Origin: Pseudomonadota bacterium
GTDB taxonomy: Bacteria; Pseudomonadota; Alphaproteobacteria; Rhizobiales; Xanthobacteraceae
NCBI GenBank assembly: GCA_023388935.1
Contig: JAEWFG010000087.1
Span: forward strand, 1-20,840
DNA: 20,840 nucleotides
Direction: 5' to 3'
Shown: positions 7,483 to 14,322 of the stretch, piece by piece
How positions within the stretch are numbered: position 1 is the stretch's first letter
Layout: each line of letters opens with the position of its first letter
Notes under the pieces: model-generated
What the model was told of the DNA's origin: nothing
What the model saw: only the letters and a program-made list of their open reading frames with translations
The model's database searches: none
Translations under genes and position numbers: made by a program

Positions 7483-8397
7483 TCAACTACGAACACCTGG
7501 CTGCGCGTGCGCCGTCATGACATCGAGTTCGTAGTCCAGCGCCTTCTCCCAGGTCGGTGTAGTGATTCCAAACTCCATCCGTAGCCGATCGAGACTCAAG
7601 CGGGAATTTGCGGGACGCCTGGCCTTGGTGGGAAACTCGTCCGTGCGGATGGGAGTGATGCTTTCGACCGCGACATCCAACCCGCGCACTCTCAGTCCAG
7701 CTACGACCGCCAGTGCAAATCCGTACCAGCTCGTTTCCCCGGCGCACACGACATTCACGACCCCATTTTGCCGCCCAAAAGCAGCATCGAAGCCGGAGCG
7801 ATTTGACGGAATGACACTCGTCACGGCGTCGGCGATCGTCTTTGCCGAGGTCGGCGCGCCGATCTGATCGGCGACGATGCGAAGCTCTTTGCGCTCTTTC
7901 GCGAGCCGCGCGATGGTCCTCAGAAAATTCGCACCGCTGGCTGCGTAAACCCATGACGTGCGAACAATCAGATGAGGCGCACCGGAAGCTGCAACGGCAG
8001 TATCGCCGCCAAGCTTGCTCGAACCATAGACCGACAGAGGCCCAGTCGCGCTCTCCTCTCGCCAAGGCTCGTGACCTGAGCCGTCGAAGACGTAGTCCGT
8101 CGAGAAATGAACCAGCGGAACGTGGTGGCGCGCGGCCCACGCGGCCATCGCAGCCGGCGCTTCCGCGTTCACGCGAAACGCAAGCTCAGCCTCCTCCTCG
8201 GCCCGATCGACGGCCGTGTAGGCCGCGGGATTCACGATCAGATCGGGCCTTAGATCATCCAGCCTGGTGGCGAGCTCGCCGGGCTGTGACAGATCGAGCT
8301 CCTGGCGCACAGGGGCTGCGACCGTCGCCCGTGACTGAAGCAGAGGGAGCAGCGCGCTCCCGACCTGACCTCCCGTTCCCGTCAGCAGAATGCGCAT
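7483..8397 (-). CDS. rfbD: dTDP-4-dehydrorhamnose reductase, 304 aa
   Basis: This is the last step of dTDP-L-rhamnose synthesis, reducing dTDP-4-dehydro-L-rhamnose with NAD(P)H in the cytoplasm. The sequence shows the Rossmann motif TGTGGQVG (residues 6-13), NPAAYTAVDRAEEE (56-69), FSTDYVFDG (98-106) and the short-chain dehydrogenase pair Y124/K128 in VYGSSKLGGD. The length is normal for the family. The start is the ATG at 8397, which shares one base with the rfbC stop (TGATG), so the two are translationally coupled; a TTG one codon earlier is ignored. The product acts directly after RfbC. No frameshift or missing catalytic residue is seen. Confidence 0.95.
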   Translation of the reverse strand: MRILLTGTGGQVGSALLPLLQSRATVAAPVRQELDLSQPGELATRLDDLRPDLIVNPAAYTAVDRAEEEAELAFRVNAEAPAAMAAWAARHHVPLVHFSTDYVFDGSGHEPWREESATGPLSVYGSSKLGGDTAVAASGAPHLIVRTSWVYAASGANFLRTIARLAKERKELRIVADQIGAPTSAKTIADAVTSVIPSNRSGFDAAFGRQNGVVNVVCAGETSWYGFALAVVAGLRVRGLDVAVESITPIRTDEFPTKARRPANSRLSLDRLRMEFGITTPTWEKALDYELDVMTAHAQPGVRS

Positions 8398-8951
8398 CAA
8401 ACCTGTCCATACTGAGGGAGATTCTTGACGTCGGCGAGCAGCGGAGCGGCCGCATCTTTTGGGGAGAGCGACGGATTTGAGATGCCCCAGTTGATCCCGA
8501 TCGTCGGATCATTCCAGCGCAACGAAATTTCATCCTTCGGACTGTAGGCGTTGTCGCACTTATAGAAGAAATCCACGGTATCGGAGAGAACGACAAAGCC
8601 GTGAGCAAAGCCGCGCGGAATCCAGAACTGGGTACGGTTTTCCTCGCTCAACTCGACGGTTACATGCCGCCCAAATGTTGGGCTGCCGACCCGAACATCC
8701 ACGGCGACGTCGAGCACGCGCCCGCGCAGGACCGTCACGAGCTTGCCTTGCGCGACCGGATTCTGCAGATGCAGGCCACGGAGCACGCCATAGCTCGAGC
8801 GCGACAGATTATCCTGCACGAAAGGGCGAACGATACCGTGCTCCGCATACCGGCTCAGCCGATAAGTCTCGAGGAAAAAACCTCGCTGGTCCCCGAACAA
8901 CTCAGGATTGATAATGAGAACGTCCGGCAATTCTGTCGCAATGACCTGCAT
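8397..8951 (-). CDS. rfbC: dTDP-4-dehydrorhamnose 3,5-epimerase, 184 aa
   Basis: It converts dTDP-4-dehydro-6-deoxy-glucose to the rhamno form. The cupin-fold signature is clear: GDQRGFFLETY (residues 20-30), SRSSYGVLRGLHLQ (50-63) with the catalytic base H61, DVAVDVRVGSPTFG (81-94), FWIPRGFAHGFVVLSD (109-124) and the active-site tyrosine around Y130. The length matches the family. The start is ATG 8951 with only a weak GTGAGA upstream. It is the first gene of the minus-strand pair rfbC-rfbD and divergent from rfbA across a 113-bp intergenic region, so both arms of the pathway probably respond to shared control. Confidence 0.95.
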   Translation of the reverse strand: MQVIATELPDVLIINPELFGDQRGFFLETYRLSRYAEHGIVRPFVQDNLSRSSYGVLRGLHLQNPVAQGKLVTVLRGRVLDVAVDVRVGSPTFGRHVTVELSEENRTQFWIPRGFAHGFVVLSDTVDFFYKCDNAYSPKDEISLRWNDPTIGINWGISNPSLSPKDAAAPLLADVKNLPQYGQV

Positions 8952-8996
8952 CTGCGGATCTCACGTCTTAACCATTTGCTGTTCAATTCCGCCTAT

Positions 8997-9036
8997 ATCA
9001 AACTTGTTTGATGCACACCATGTGATAGTCTATAAA
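8997..9036 (+). promoter_or_regulatory. Likely sigma70-type promoter of rfbA with overlapping dyad operator
   Basis: TTGATG (9008-9013) and TATAAA (9031-9036) are spaced by exactly 17 bases, which gives a good housekeeping promoter for rfbA-rfbB. A dyad ATCAAAC-TT-GTTTGAT (8997-9012) overlaps the -35 box and would suit a repressor. The pattern is seen; regulation is inferred. Confidence 0.6.
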
Positions 9037-9064
9037 TTATTAATCTGCGAGGCGTCATAGCGTC

Positions 9065-9940
9065 ATGAAGGGCATCATTCTTGCCGGCGGAACGGGCTCG
9101 CGCCTATATCCGGTGACCACTGTCGTTTCAAAGCAGTTGCTGCCGGTCTTCGACAAGCCGATGATTTACTATCCGCTGTCGACGCTGATGTTGGCCGGCA
9201 TTCGCGAAATTCTGATCATCTCCACGCCTCCCGACAAGCCGTTGTTTCAGCGGCTGCTGGGTGATGGCTCAGACTTCGGTCTGAAGTTCTCCTACGCCAC
9301 GCAGGAGACTCCGCGGGGCCTTGCCGATGCATTCATCGTCGGCCGCAATTTCGTTGGCGGCGACTCCGTTGCGCTCGTTCTGGGCGACAACATCTTCTAC
9401 GGACACGGCCTGCCGGAAATGCTGGCGAAGGCCTCCGCCCGCACGGGCGGCGCCACCGTCTTCGGCTACGTCGTCAAAACGCCCGAGCAATATGGCGTCA
9501 TCGAGCTCGACAGAGGCGGCCGCGCACTCTCGATTGAAGAAAAGCCGAAGCAGCCCAAATCGAACGTGGCGGTGACCGGGCTCTATTTCTATAACAACGA
9601 CGTTCTCGATATCGCCGCCAGGATTAAACCCTCGGCGCGGGGCGAGCTCGAGATCACCGACGTCAACAACGCCTATCTCGAACGGGGCGATCTGTTCGTG
9701 GAGGTGCTCGGCCGAGGATTTGCGTGGCTCGACACCGGAACGCATGGCTCGCTGGTCGAGGCGAGCCATTTCGTCCAGATATTGGAGCAGCGGCAGGGGC
9801 TTCGCATTGCCTGCCCCGAGGAAATCGCACTCAGGCAGGGTTACATCTCGCTCGAGGCCTTCGATCGGGTCGCCGAGAAGAGCTCCAAGAGCAGCTATGG
9901 CGAATACTTGAAGTCTGTCGCGCGCACGTTCGGCAGCTGA
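9065..9940 (+). CDS. rfbA: Glucose-1-phosphate thymidylyltransferase, 291 aa
   Basis: This enzyme makes dTDP-glucose from dTTP and glucose-1-phosphate, the first step of the rhamnose branch. The nucleotide-binding signature GGTGSRLYPVT (residues 8-18) is followed by SKQLLPVFDKPM, LGDNIFYG (metal/nucleotide site), IEEKPKQPKS and EITDVNNAYL. The length is typical of the long-form RmlA. The ATG at 9065 has GAGG about 12 bases upstream and a strong promoter in the gap to rfbC. rfbB follows 26 bases after the stop, on the same strand, so they form an operon. All motifs look intact. Confidence 0.96.
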   Translation: MKGIILAGGTGSRLYPVTTVVSKQLLPVFDKPMIYYPLSTLMLAGIREILIISTPPDKPLFQRLLGDGSDFGLKFSYATQETPRGLADAFIVGRNFVGGDSVALVLGDNIFYGHGLPEMLAKASARTGGATVFGYVVKTPEQYGVIELDRGGRALSIEEKPKQPKSNVAVTGLYFYNNDVLDIAARIKPSARGELEITDVNNAYLERGDLFVEVLGRGFAWLDTGTHGSLVEASHFVQILEQRQGLRIACPEEIALRQGYISLEAFDRVAEKSSKSSYGEYLKSVARTFGS

Positions 9941-9966
9941 TTGCCGACTTCGAGGTGACTAAACTC

Positions 9967-11031
9967 ATGCGGTTCGAGGGATCTACCATATTCGTCACCG
10001 GCGGCGCAGGCTTCATCGGATCGGCCGTGGTCCGCCGCCTGTTACGCGACACGCATGCGCGCGTTGTCAACCTTGACAAGCTGACCTATGCCGCCAATCC
10101 CGAGTCACTTCCCGGCGCAGAAGGCAATCCGCACTACACGTTCGAGAAGCAGTGCATTTGCGAGGGACCCTCGCTTCGAAAACTGTTCGAGAAATACCAG
10201 CCCGATGCGGTGATGAACCTCGCGGCCGAAAGCCACGTCGACCGCTCCATCGATGGTCCCGGCGAATTCATCCAGACCAACATCGTGGGGACCTTCACGC
10301 TGCTGCAGGAGGCGCTGCGCTATTGGCGAACCCTTTCGCCGGACCGGCGCGCACGTTTTCGCCTGCTCCACGTCTCGACCGACGAGGTCTTCGGCACGCT
10401 CGGCAACGAAGGCCTGTTCACAGAAGAGACCGCCTACGCGCCGAACTCACCTTACTCCGCCAGCAAGGCCTCCTCGGACCATCTGGTGCGCGCTTGGCGC
10501 GAAACCTACGAGCTTCCAACCATAGTCACGAACTGCTCGAACAATTATGGTCCCTATCATTTTCCCGAGAAGTTGATCCCGCACATGATCATCAAGGGGC
10601 TCGCGGGCGAGCCCCTGCCGGTCTACGGCGACGGCACAAACATCCGCGACTGGCTCTATGTCGAGGACCACGCCGAGGCGTTGACGCTGGTATTGGAGCG
10701 CGGCGTCGTCGGCGAAACCTACAATGTCGGCGGCCGCAACGAACGAACCAACCTGCACGTTGTCGAGAAGGTCTGCGATCTCCTGGACGAGTTCGTGCCC
10801 GCAAACACCGGTTCGCGGCGCAACCTGATCACGTTCGTCACCGACAGGCCCGGCCACGACCGCCGCTACGCGATCGACGCCTCCAAGATCGAGCGCGAAC
10901 TAGGCTGGCACGCCAGGGAGAATTTCGAGAGCGGCTTGGCCAAGACGGTCCGCTGGTACTGCGAGAACCGGAAATGGTGGCAGGCCATTTTGAATGGCGG
11001 CTATCAGCAGGCCCGTATCGGCCTGGGCTGA
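9967..11031 (+). CDS. rfbB: dTDP-glucose 4,6-dehydratase, 354 aa
   Basis: It converts dTDP-glucose to dTDP-4-dehydro-6-deoxy-glucose, using tightly bound NAD. Visible are the Rossmann loop TGGAGFIG (residues 11-18), LAAESHVDRSI (85-95), the STDEVFG segment with the catalytic T-D-E (138-140), the Y163/K167 pair in YSASK, and NNYGPYHFPEKLIP (192-205). The start is ATG 9967, with GAGGTG 8 bases upstream. The frame is open further upstream into rfbA, but those codons are the rfbA sequence in another frame. Second gene of the rfbA-rfbB operon; the length is normal for the family. Confidence 0.96.
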   Translation: MRFEGSTIFVTGGAGFIGSAVVRRLLRDTHARVVNLDKLTYAANPESLPGAEGNPHYTFEKQCICEGPSLRKLFEKYQPDAVMNLAAESHVDRSIDGPGEFIQTNIVGTFTLLQEALRYWRTLSPDRRARFRLLHVSTDEVFGTLGNEGLFTEETAYAPNSPYSASKASSDHLVRAWRETYELPTIVTNCSNNYGPYHFPEKLIPHMIIKGLAGEPLPVYGDGTNIRDWLYVEDHAEALTLVLERGVVGETYNVGGRNERTNLHVVEKVCDLLDEFVPANTGSRRNLITFVTDRPGHDRRYAIDASKIERELGWHARENFESGLAKTVRWYCENRKWWQAILNGGYQQARIGLG

Positions 11032-11393
11032 CGGATACTTGGTGTCGCCGGCCGTCGGCGGCTCGTCTCCAAACGTCATCCGCGCGCGCGATTAGAGCGA
11101 ATTGCACAGTTTGCCCGTCCGCTCCCGACCAGTTTCGAAATTGTAGCAACCGCTTGGCGATCGAGACGATGTCGCCCGCCTGCCGGCCGTCGCCCACGAT
11201 ACCGCGCACCGCCGGCCGCGGTAAGGTTGACCGGTTAGCTTAATACGCGGTCTTTGTTGCGAGTTTTCACCAATCGCCTATCCCTCTCGGCATCGGGCTC
11301 CCCCAAGCCCCGACCCACCCCAGCAAAGCCGTCGAGCGAACAGGGGTTCGCTTGGCGGCTTTGTCGTTGTGACGCGAGAGGATCTTTTTCATC
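11032..11393. other. Intergenic region, holds one strong hairpin
   Basis: Apart from the hairpin at 11324-11363, nothing coding is seen in the roughly 360 bp downstream of rfbB. Confidence 0.5.
11324..11363 (+). terminator. Strong 18-bp hairpin with 4-base loop between rfbB and the small HTH gene
   Basis: The arms 11324-11341 and 11346-11363 pair along 18 positions (CAAAGCCG with CGGCTTTG on the outside, AGCGAAC with GTTCGCT inside, two G-U wobbles in the middle). They close an AGGG tetraloop. There is no U-tract afterwards, so an intrinsic terminator is only one option. It sits 30 bases before the ATG at 11394 and could shape that gene's leader instead. Confidence 0.5.
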
Positions 11394-11564
11394 ATGGCGC
11401 GCAAGCCCTGGTCGTTCAAGGAAGACCGCCGATTAATGGAGCTAGCCAAGTCTACCGTCTCTTTGGAGGAGGCAGCCAAGCAGCTCGGCCGGTCCCCCGA
11501 AGCGGTCAAGCGCATGGCGTTGCGACTCGGCCTGACATTCAAATCCAAGGTCAAGAAGGGCTGA
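11394..11564 (+). CDS. Small Myb/SANT-like helix-turn-helix protein, 56 aa
   Basis: The ATG at 11394 opens a short gene: MARKPWSFKEDRRLMELAKS, then TVSLEEAAKQLGRSPEAVKR, then MALRLGLTFKSKVKKG. It has the same plan as the protein at 3796-3987: a Trp-led first helix (residues 6-19), a second helix ending in QLGR (24-33) and a recognition-type helix (PEAVKRMALRLG, 35-46), then a lysine-rich tail. A DNA-binding role is inferred from this. A GAGAGGATC element lies about 10 bases upstream, and an unusually strong hairpin ends 30 bases before the start, so the leader may be structured. Targets unknown. Single-gene unit. Confidence 0.7.
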   Translation: MARKPWSFKEDRRLMELAKSTVSLEEAAKQLGRSPEAVKRMALRLGLTFKSKVKKG

Positions 11565-11656
11565 GGCCGGCGCCAAGCGGGTTTCCGGCACATTTCGGAA
11601 CGGGTAGTTTGGCCTCTTTGGCTGGCCAACGCTAACGATCGCCGCCTCTCGCATAG

Positions 11657-11909
11657 ATCGTGGTCGAGGTAACTGAGTTCAACGATCTCGCACGCGCCGC
11701 CTCCATGATGCGCGAGCTGCGCGACCACGGCTTCCGCGTTGCCATCTATGACGTCGGCGTCGCCCACAGTGGCCTGTCGCGACCAATACGATCAAGATCG
11801 ACTTTTTCTTCGTCGATTCCATCACGGTGGATTCATGGCGCGGCTGGAGGCGCGGCGCCGGAAAATTCGAAGCCGACGAGGCCACGATCGGGGCCCCCCT
11901 GGTCGCGTA
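11657..11909 (+). pseudogene. Remnant of an EAL-domain (cyclic-di-GMP phosphodiesterase) gene
   Basis: The first frame (from 11657) reads VVEVTEFNDLARAASMMREL then HGFRVAIYDVGVAHSGL, which matches the EAL pattern ExTE...RxLGxxxAxDDFGxGxSSL, with the catalytic DD changed to YD. After about 11778 the similarity moves to another frame, which reads TIKIDFFFVDSI, matching the KxDxxFV part of the domain, and stops at 11907-11909. The N-terminal half with the EAL motif is absent. A frameshift plus deletion is therefore clear, and no functional enzyme can be made. An independent small reading frame by chance is the alternative, but the two EAL blocks in the right order make that less likely. Confidence 0.55.
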
Positions 11910-11982
11910 AATGGTCGCGGTGAGGAAATTCCGTGATCAACCATTTTCACAAACCATGACAGCACGCTGCTGCCCCCGAGGC

Positions 11983-12003
11983 AGGACATCTTAACGATGT
12001 CCT
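11983..12003 (+). repeat. Perfect dyad AGGACATC-TTAAC-GATGTCCT
   Basis: Eight-base arms around a five-base centre, located 43 bases before the VanZ-like gene. It could be an operator for that gene or a small terminator stem for the preceding transcript; there is no poly-T run (CAGCTTT follows). Confidence 0.55.
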
Positions 12004-12045
12004 CAGCTTTCTCGGAGACGGCCTTTCGTTGCTCTATGATGGGGC

Positions 12046-12411
12046 ATGATGCGCAACAAGCTGATCGCGGCCACTGGCATTTGCTTCGCGCTGATCGTTT
12101 ACGCCTCTCTCGCGGCGCTGACGGGACGCCCCGTGCTGATCGGTCATCACGAGGCCTATTGGGTCGTCGTGATCGAGCGCTTCAGCGCCTATGGGCTGTT
12201 GGGCTTCCTGCTGACCTTCATGCTGCCGGGACGCTTCACGCAAGCTTGCCTGCTCGTGATCGGTGTCGCCATCTCGCTCGAACTCCTGCAGGTGCTGCGG
12301 CCTGACCGGCACGCGGAATTTCTGGACGTGGTCCAGAAGGCAGCAGGCGGCGTCATCGGGGTCAGCATCGCGCAAACCGTTCTGGCGCTCTTGCCCCGGT
12401 CCCCCTCCTGA
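12046..12411 (+). CDS. VanZ-like small membrane protein, 121 aa
   Basis: Hydrophobic segments at about residues 5-25 (KLIAATGICFALIVYASLAA), 37-60 (VVIERFSAYGLLGFLLTFML) and 67-84 (QACLLVIGVAISLELLQV), plus a C-terminal one about 100-115, give three to four membrane spans. The pattern of ERF..Y..LGFLL, then SLELLQ..RPDRHAEFLDVVQKAAGGVIG, fits the VanZ-like family (ExxQ...RxxxxxDxxxNxxGxxxG, partly diverged). Members affect envelope phenotypes in some bacteria, but most have no known function. The start is ATG 12046 (a second ATG follows at once), with GGGG upstream. A dyad at 11983-12003 precedes it. Confidence 0.72.
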   Translation: MMRNKLIAATGICFALIVYASLAALTGRPVLIGHHEAYWVVVIERFSAYGLLGFLLTFMLPGRFTQACLLVIGVAISLELLQVLRPDRHAEFLDVVQKAAGGVIGVSIAQTVLALLPRSPS

Positions 12412-12516
12412 CTTGCGACTCCTCGCGCGGCGACGCTGATAGACAGCCAAAAGAGCCTTGCCGCAGAGCCTCCCGTCTGCCTATTGTCACGATCGCACCG
12501 CGGAGATCATGTTGCC

Positions 12517-12780
12517 ATGTACAGAAGTGCGACCGCACTGCTTGCTGCTGCGCTCACCGCCAGCGGGGGGGCATTGGCTCAGAACACCAATTCGAATGGC
12601 ATTCGCAGCGGAATTGGCGGTCAAATGAGCTCACAGCCCGCGACAGCTGCGCCTGCGTCGCCATCTTCGACCCGATCGTTGGGCTCGCGCAACCTGGGAG
12701 TTGCTCGAGGACGGACCGAGGGCGCTATGGGCCTCAGCCCGCAGCTCCAGCGCCAACTCGGCATCACCCGCCAGCAATAG
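12517..12780 (+). CDS. Small secreted protein, Ser/Gly-rich, 87 aa
   Basis: A clear Sec signal peptide is present: MYRSATALLAAALTASGGAL then AQ, with likely cleavage after about residue 22. The mature part is polar and low in complexity (NTNSNGIRSGIGGQMSS, then a Pro/Ala/Ser stretch), and ends LSPQLQRQLGITRQQ, which could form a short amphipathic helix. The ATG at 12517 has GGAG 11 bases upstream. The frame is open from 12484, but the preceding codons are charged and would mask the signal. Small periplasmic or extracellular orphan; function unknown. Confidence 0.68.
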   Translation: MYRSATALLAAALTASGGALAQNTNSNGIRSGIGGQMSSQPATAAPASPSSTRSLGSRNLGVARGRTEGAMGLSPQLQRQLGITRQQ

Positions 12781-12908
12781 TGCGCGAGCCTGGCCGCCGC
12801 CGAGAGCCGGGCCGAGGCCGGAATACGCGCTGTGCAGGTCAAGACCTCATCGCTGGTTTCGCCGTTCGCTTTAGCTTGCCTCACCCGATCCTGTCGTTCG
12901 GTCACACC

Positions 12909-13359
12909 TCATTCTGCCGTCGAGCACAGCTGTCCGTTTGACCACCTCGGCACAGACGGTGCCCAAAAACTATTCCCCCCTGGCTCGACTCTCGCCGTAT
13001 CGGAGAGAGCAACGGGGTGAACCGTAATCTTCGATGCGTTGGGGTTAAACCGATGTTTGCCTTCAGTTCCTCGACCGTGAGCGGGGTTGGTTCAAATGCG
13101 TGCACCGACTTTATGCAGTCGAGAGCCGCCATTGCGATACTGTAAGCCCGATGTTTGCGCCAATGTCGACGAACGTCTTGGCCCCAATCAGCTTGGAAAG
13201 CTCGTTGAACAGAAACGGCTGAAGAGGCTCATATTTTTCTAGAATAGCTAGCGTTGCTTGCCAGTTTTCGTCCAAGTGAAAGAATTGAACATTGCGACGC
13301 TGCCAAAATTGACTGCGGTGCCCCGAGGGGGAATGCCCGTGCTCGCATTCGAGGTTCAT
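12909..13359 (-). pseudogene. Frameshifted FkbM-family methyltransferase remnant
   Basis: From ATG 13359 the protein reads into KTFVDIGANIG, the SAM-binding motif of FkbM methyltransferases (Methyltransf_21). Near 13150 a one-base change ends the frame. Similarity continues in a second frame as YSIAMAALDCIKSVHAFEPTP, with the typical acidic motif II (FEP), then VEELKANI. Near 13040-13050 it jumps again to a third frame, NPNASKITVHPVALSDTARV, and stops at 12909-12911. The order of motifs matches the family and the reading frames are each intact between breaks, so this was one gene now disrupted by at least two indels. The C-terminal third is lost or unrecognisable. FkbM enzymes O-methylate sugars or polyketides; no partner glycosyltransferase is next to it here. 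Confidence 0.75.
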
Positions 13360-13745
13360 TCTATTTCAGCTTCTGGCTTCGACGATATCATCCCTGCCCC
13401 GAAACCACGAAGACATGAGTAGGAGAGCTTCCGGGCCGGTCGATGGCTGGCGCAATCCCCATATGCGGTCACGGCGCATCCTGATTCGGCGATTTCAAAT
13501 CACCTCTCGCGCACTTCGAAGGGCATATGCCCTTGCAAGATGCAGTCTGCGAAGCTGGCCTTGAACAGGTTCACCCCCGTAGGGCGCGCCTCAGCTCCAA
13601 ATACGATTTCCGCAAGCGGGCCTGGGGATGATGATCCCGCGGCCGATCAAGCTATCGTCGAGTCACTCGGTTCGAGGGCGTTATGTCGGCGTGACGCGTT
13701 GTCGCCCGATCAATTTTGGGATGAGTTCTGACCGGCCGCGGAAGG
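13360..13745. other. Intergenic region with a 16-bp perfect palindrome
   Basis: The palindrome AAGGGCATATGCCCTT lies at 13519-13534. A minus-strand open stretch around it reads PLAEIVFGAEARPTGVNLFK and on through a further 18 residues to a stop near 13500, with no start codon before upstream stops; it may be the tail of a lost gene. No complete gene is seen. Confidence 0.45.
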
Positions 13746-14030
13746 CTATGCCAGCCTGCGTTTGTCGCCAGCCTCTTCGGGCGTCAAGAGCGCTGCCGTC
13801 TGCCGGTGGGTCTCGCGCAAGGCCTCGATCGCGCCATCGAGATCGAAGTCCGACTCCCGAATGTTCGCGAAGAACCTGGCCATCAACGCGAGGTTCAGCT
13901 TCACGCGCGTCGCGCCATCGCTGCTTTTTCGGCGATGAAGCGACAGGTGCCCCGCCCGGAGCCTCGCTTCAGCAGCCGTGCAACCGCACAGCGTCGCAAG
14001 CTCGTCATATGTCATCCAGACCTGGGGCAT
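13746..14030 (-). CDS. Putative small DNA-binding-type hypothetical protein, 94 aa
   Basis: The N-terminal half (MPQVWMTYDELATLCGCTAA, then EARLRAGHLSLHRRKSSDG and TRVKL) looks like a short helix-turn-helix followed by a basic strand. The second half is an acidic helix (DFDLDGAIEALRETHRQTAA, about residues 61-80). I recall a Bradyrhizobium family with the same opening (VWMTYxELxxLxGC) and a RRKSxDGxTRVKL block, with no known function. The start is ATG 14030 with GGTGA 5-9 bases upstream. Its start overlaps the 3' end of a possible upstream gene on the same strand (14012-14215), which would make a two-gene unit. A regulatory role is inferred only. Confidence 0.62.
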   Translation of the reverse strand: MPQVWMTYDELATLCGCTAAEARLRAGHLSLHRRKSSDGATRVKLNLALMARFFANIRESDFDLDGAIEALRETHRQTAALLTPEEAGDKRRLA

Positions 14031-14215
14031 TTTTCACCGCCTTGCAGGGCACGGAAGCTAGGCCGAAAACGTAAAGGCCAGGTTGCCGCTGCGGATTTCC
14101 TGATGCACTGCGGCATAGAGTTGTCCTCCGCCGCATCGAACTCGGCGGCGACGCGCCCGGTGCGCGCCATCAGGATGCGAGCGGAGACTGCCCGCACCTC
14201 CGGCAGGTAGCGCAC
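14012..14215 (-). CDS. Possible small hypothetical protein, 67 aa (uncertain)
   Basis: A GTG at 14215 opens a frame reading MRYLPEVRAVSARILMARTG, then RVAAEFDAAEDNSMPQCIRK, then a basic tail. It ends 19 bases inside the next gene, whose ribosome site lies within it, as in a coupled pair. The frame is open further upstream without an ATG (KSRIVIADVTRFAV), so the gene may be longer or be a truncated remnant. No family is recognised. It may be a chance frame; composition and overlap argue mildly for a real gene. Confidence 0.3.
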   Translation of the reverse strand: MRYLPEVRAVSARILMARTGRVAAEFDAAEDNSMPQCIRKSAAATWPLRFRPSFRALQGGEKCPRSG

Positions 14216-14271
14216 TGCGAAGCGGGTTACGTCAGCAATTACAATGCGCGATTTCCAAGAAGCAGGGTATC

Positions 14272-14294
14272 CACGGGCATATGGCCCGCCCGTG
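14272..14294 (-). terminator. Possible terminator stem downstream of the GrlR-family gene
   Basis: CACGGGC (14272-14278) pairs with GCCCGTG (14288-14294) around a nine-base loop, 29 bases past the GrlR-like stop on the minus strand. There is no T-tract after it, so this is tentative. Confidence 0.3.
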
Positions 14295-14322
14295 CCTCGC
14301 GCTGCGGACCGGGGGGCAAGCC

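Noticed and set aside
9724..9966. An extended N-terminus for rfbB reaching back into rfbA
   Set aside because: Those codons are rfbA in another frame; ATG 9967 has a good ribosome site and starts right at the family N-terminus.
10152..11243. A 363-codon frame overlapping rfbB on the same strand
   Set aside because: Arg/Ala/Pro-rich composition without motifs; rfbB in the other frame has all catalytic residues.
12621..12905. A 94-codon minus-strand frame next to the FkbM remnant
   Set aside because: It overlaps the well-supported secreted protein gene antisense, and does not carry FkbM motifs.
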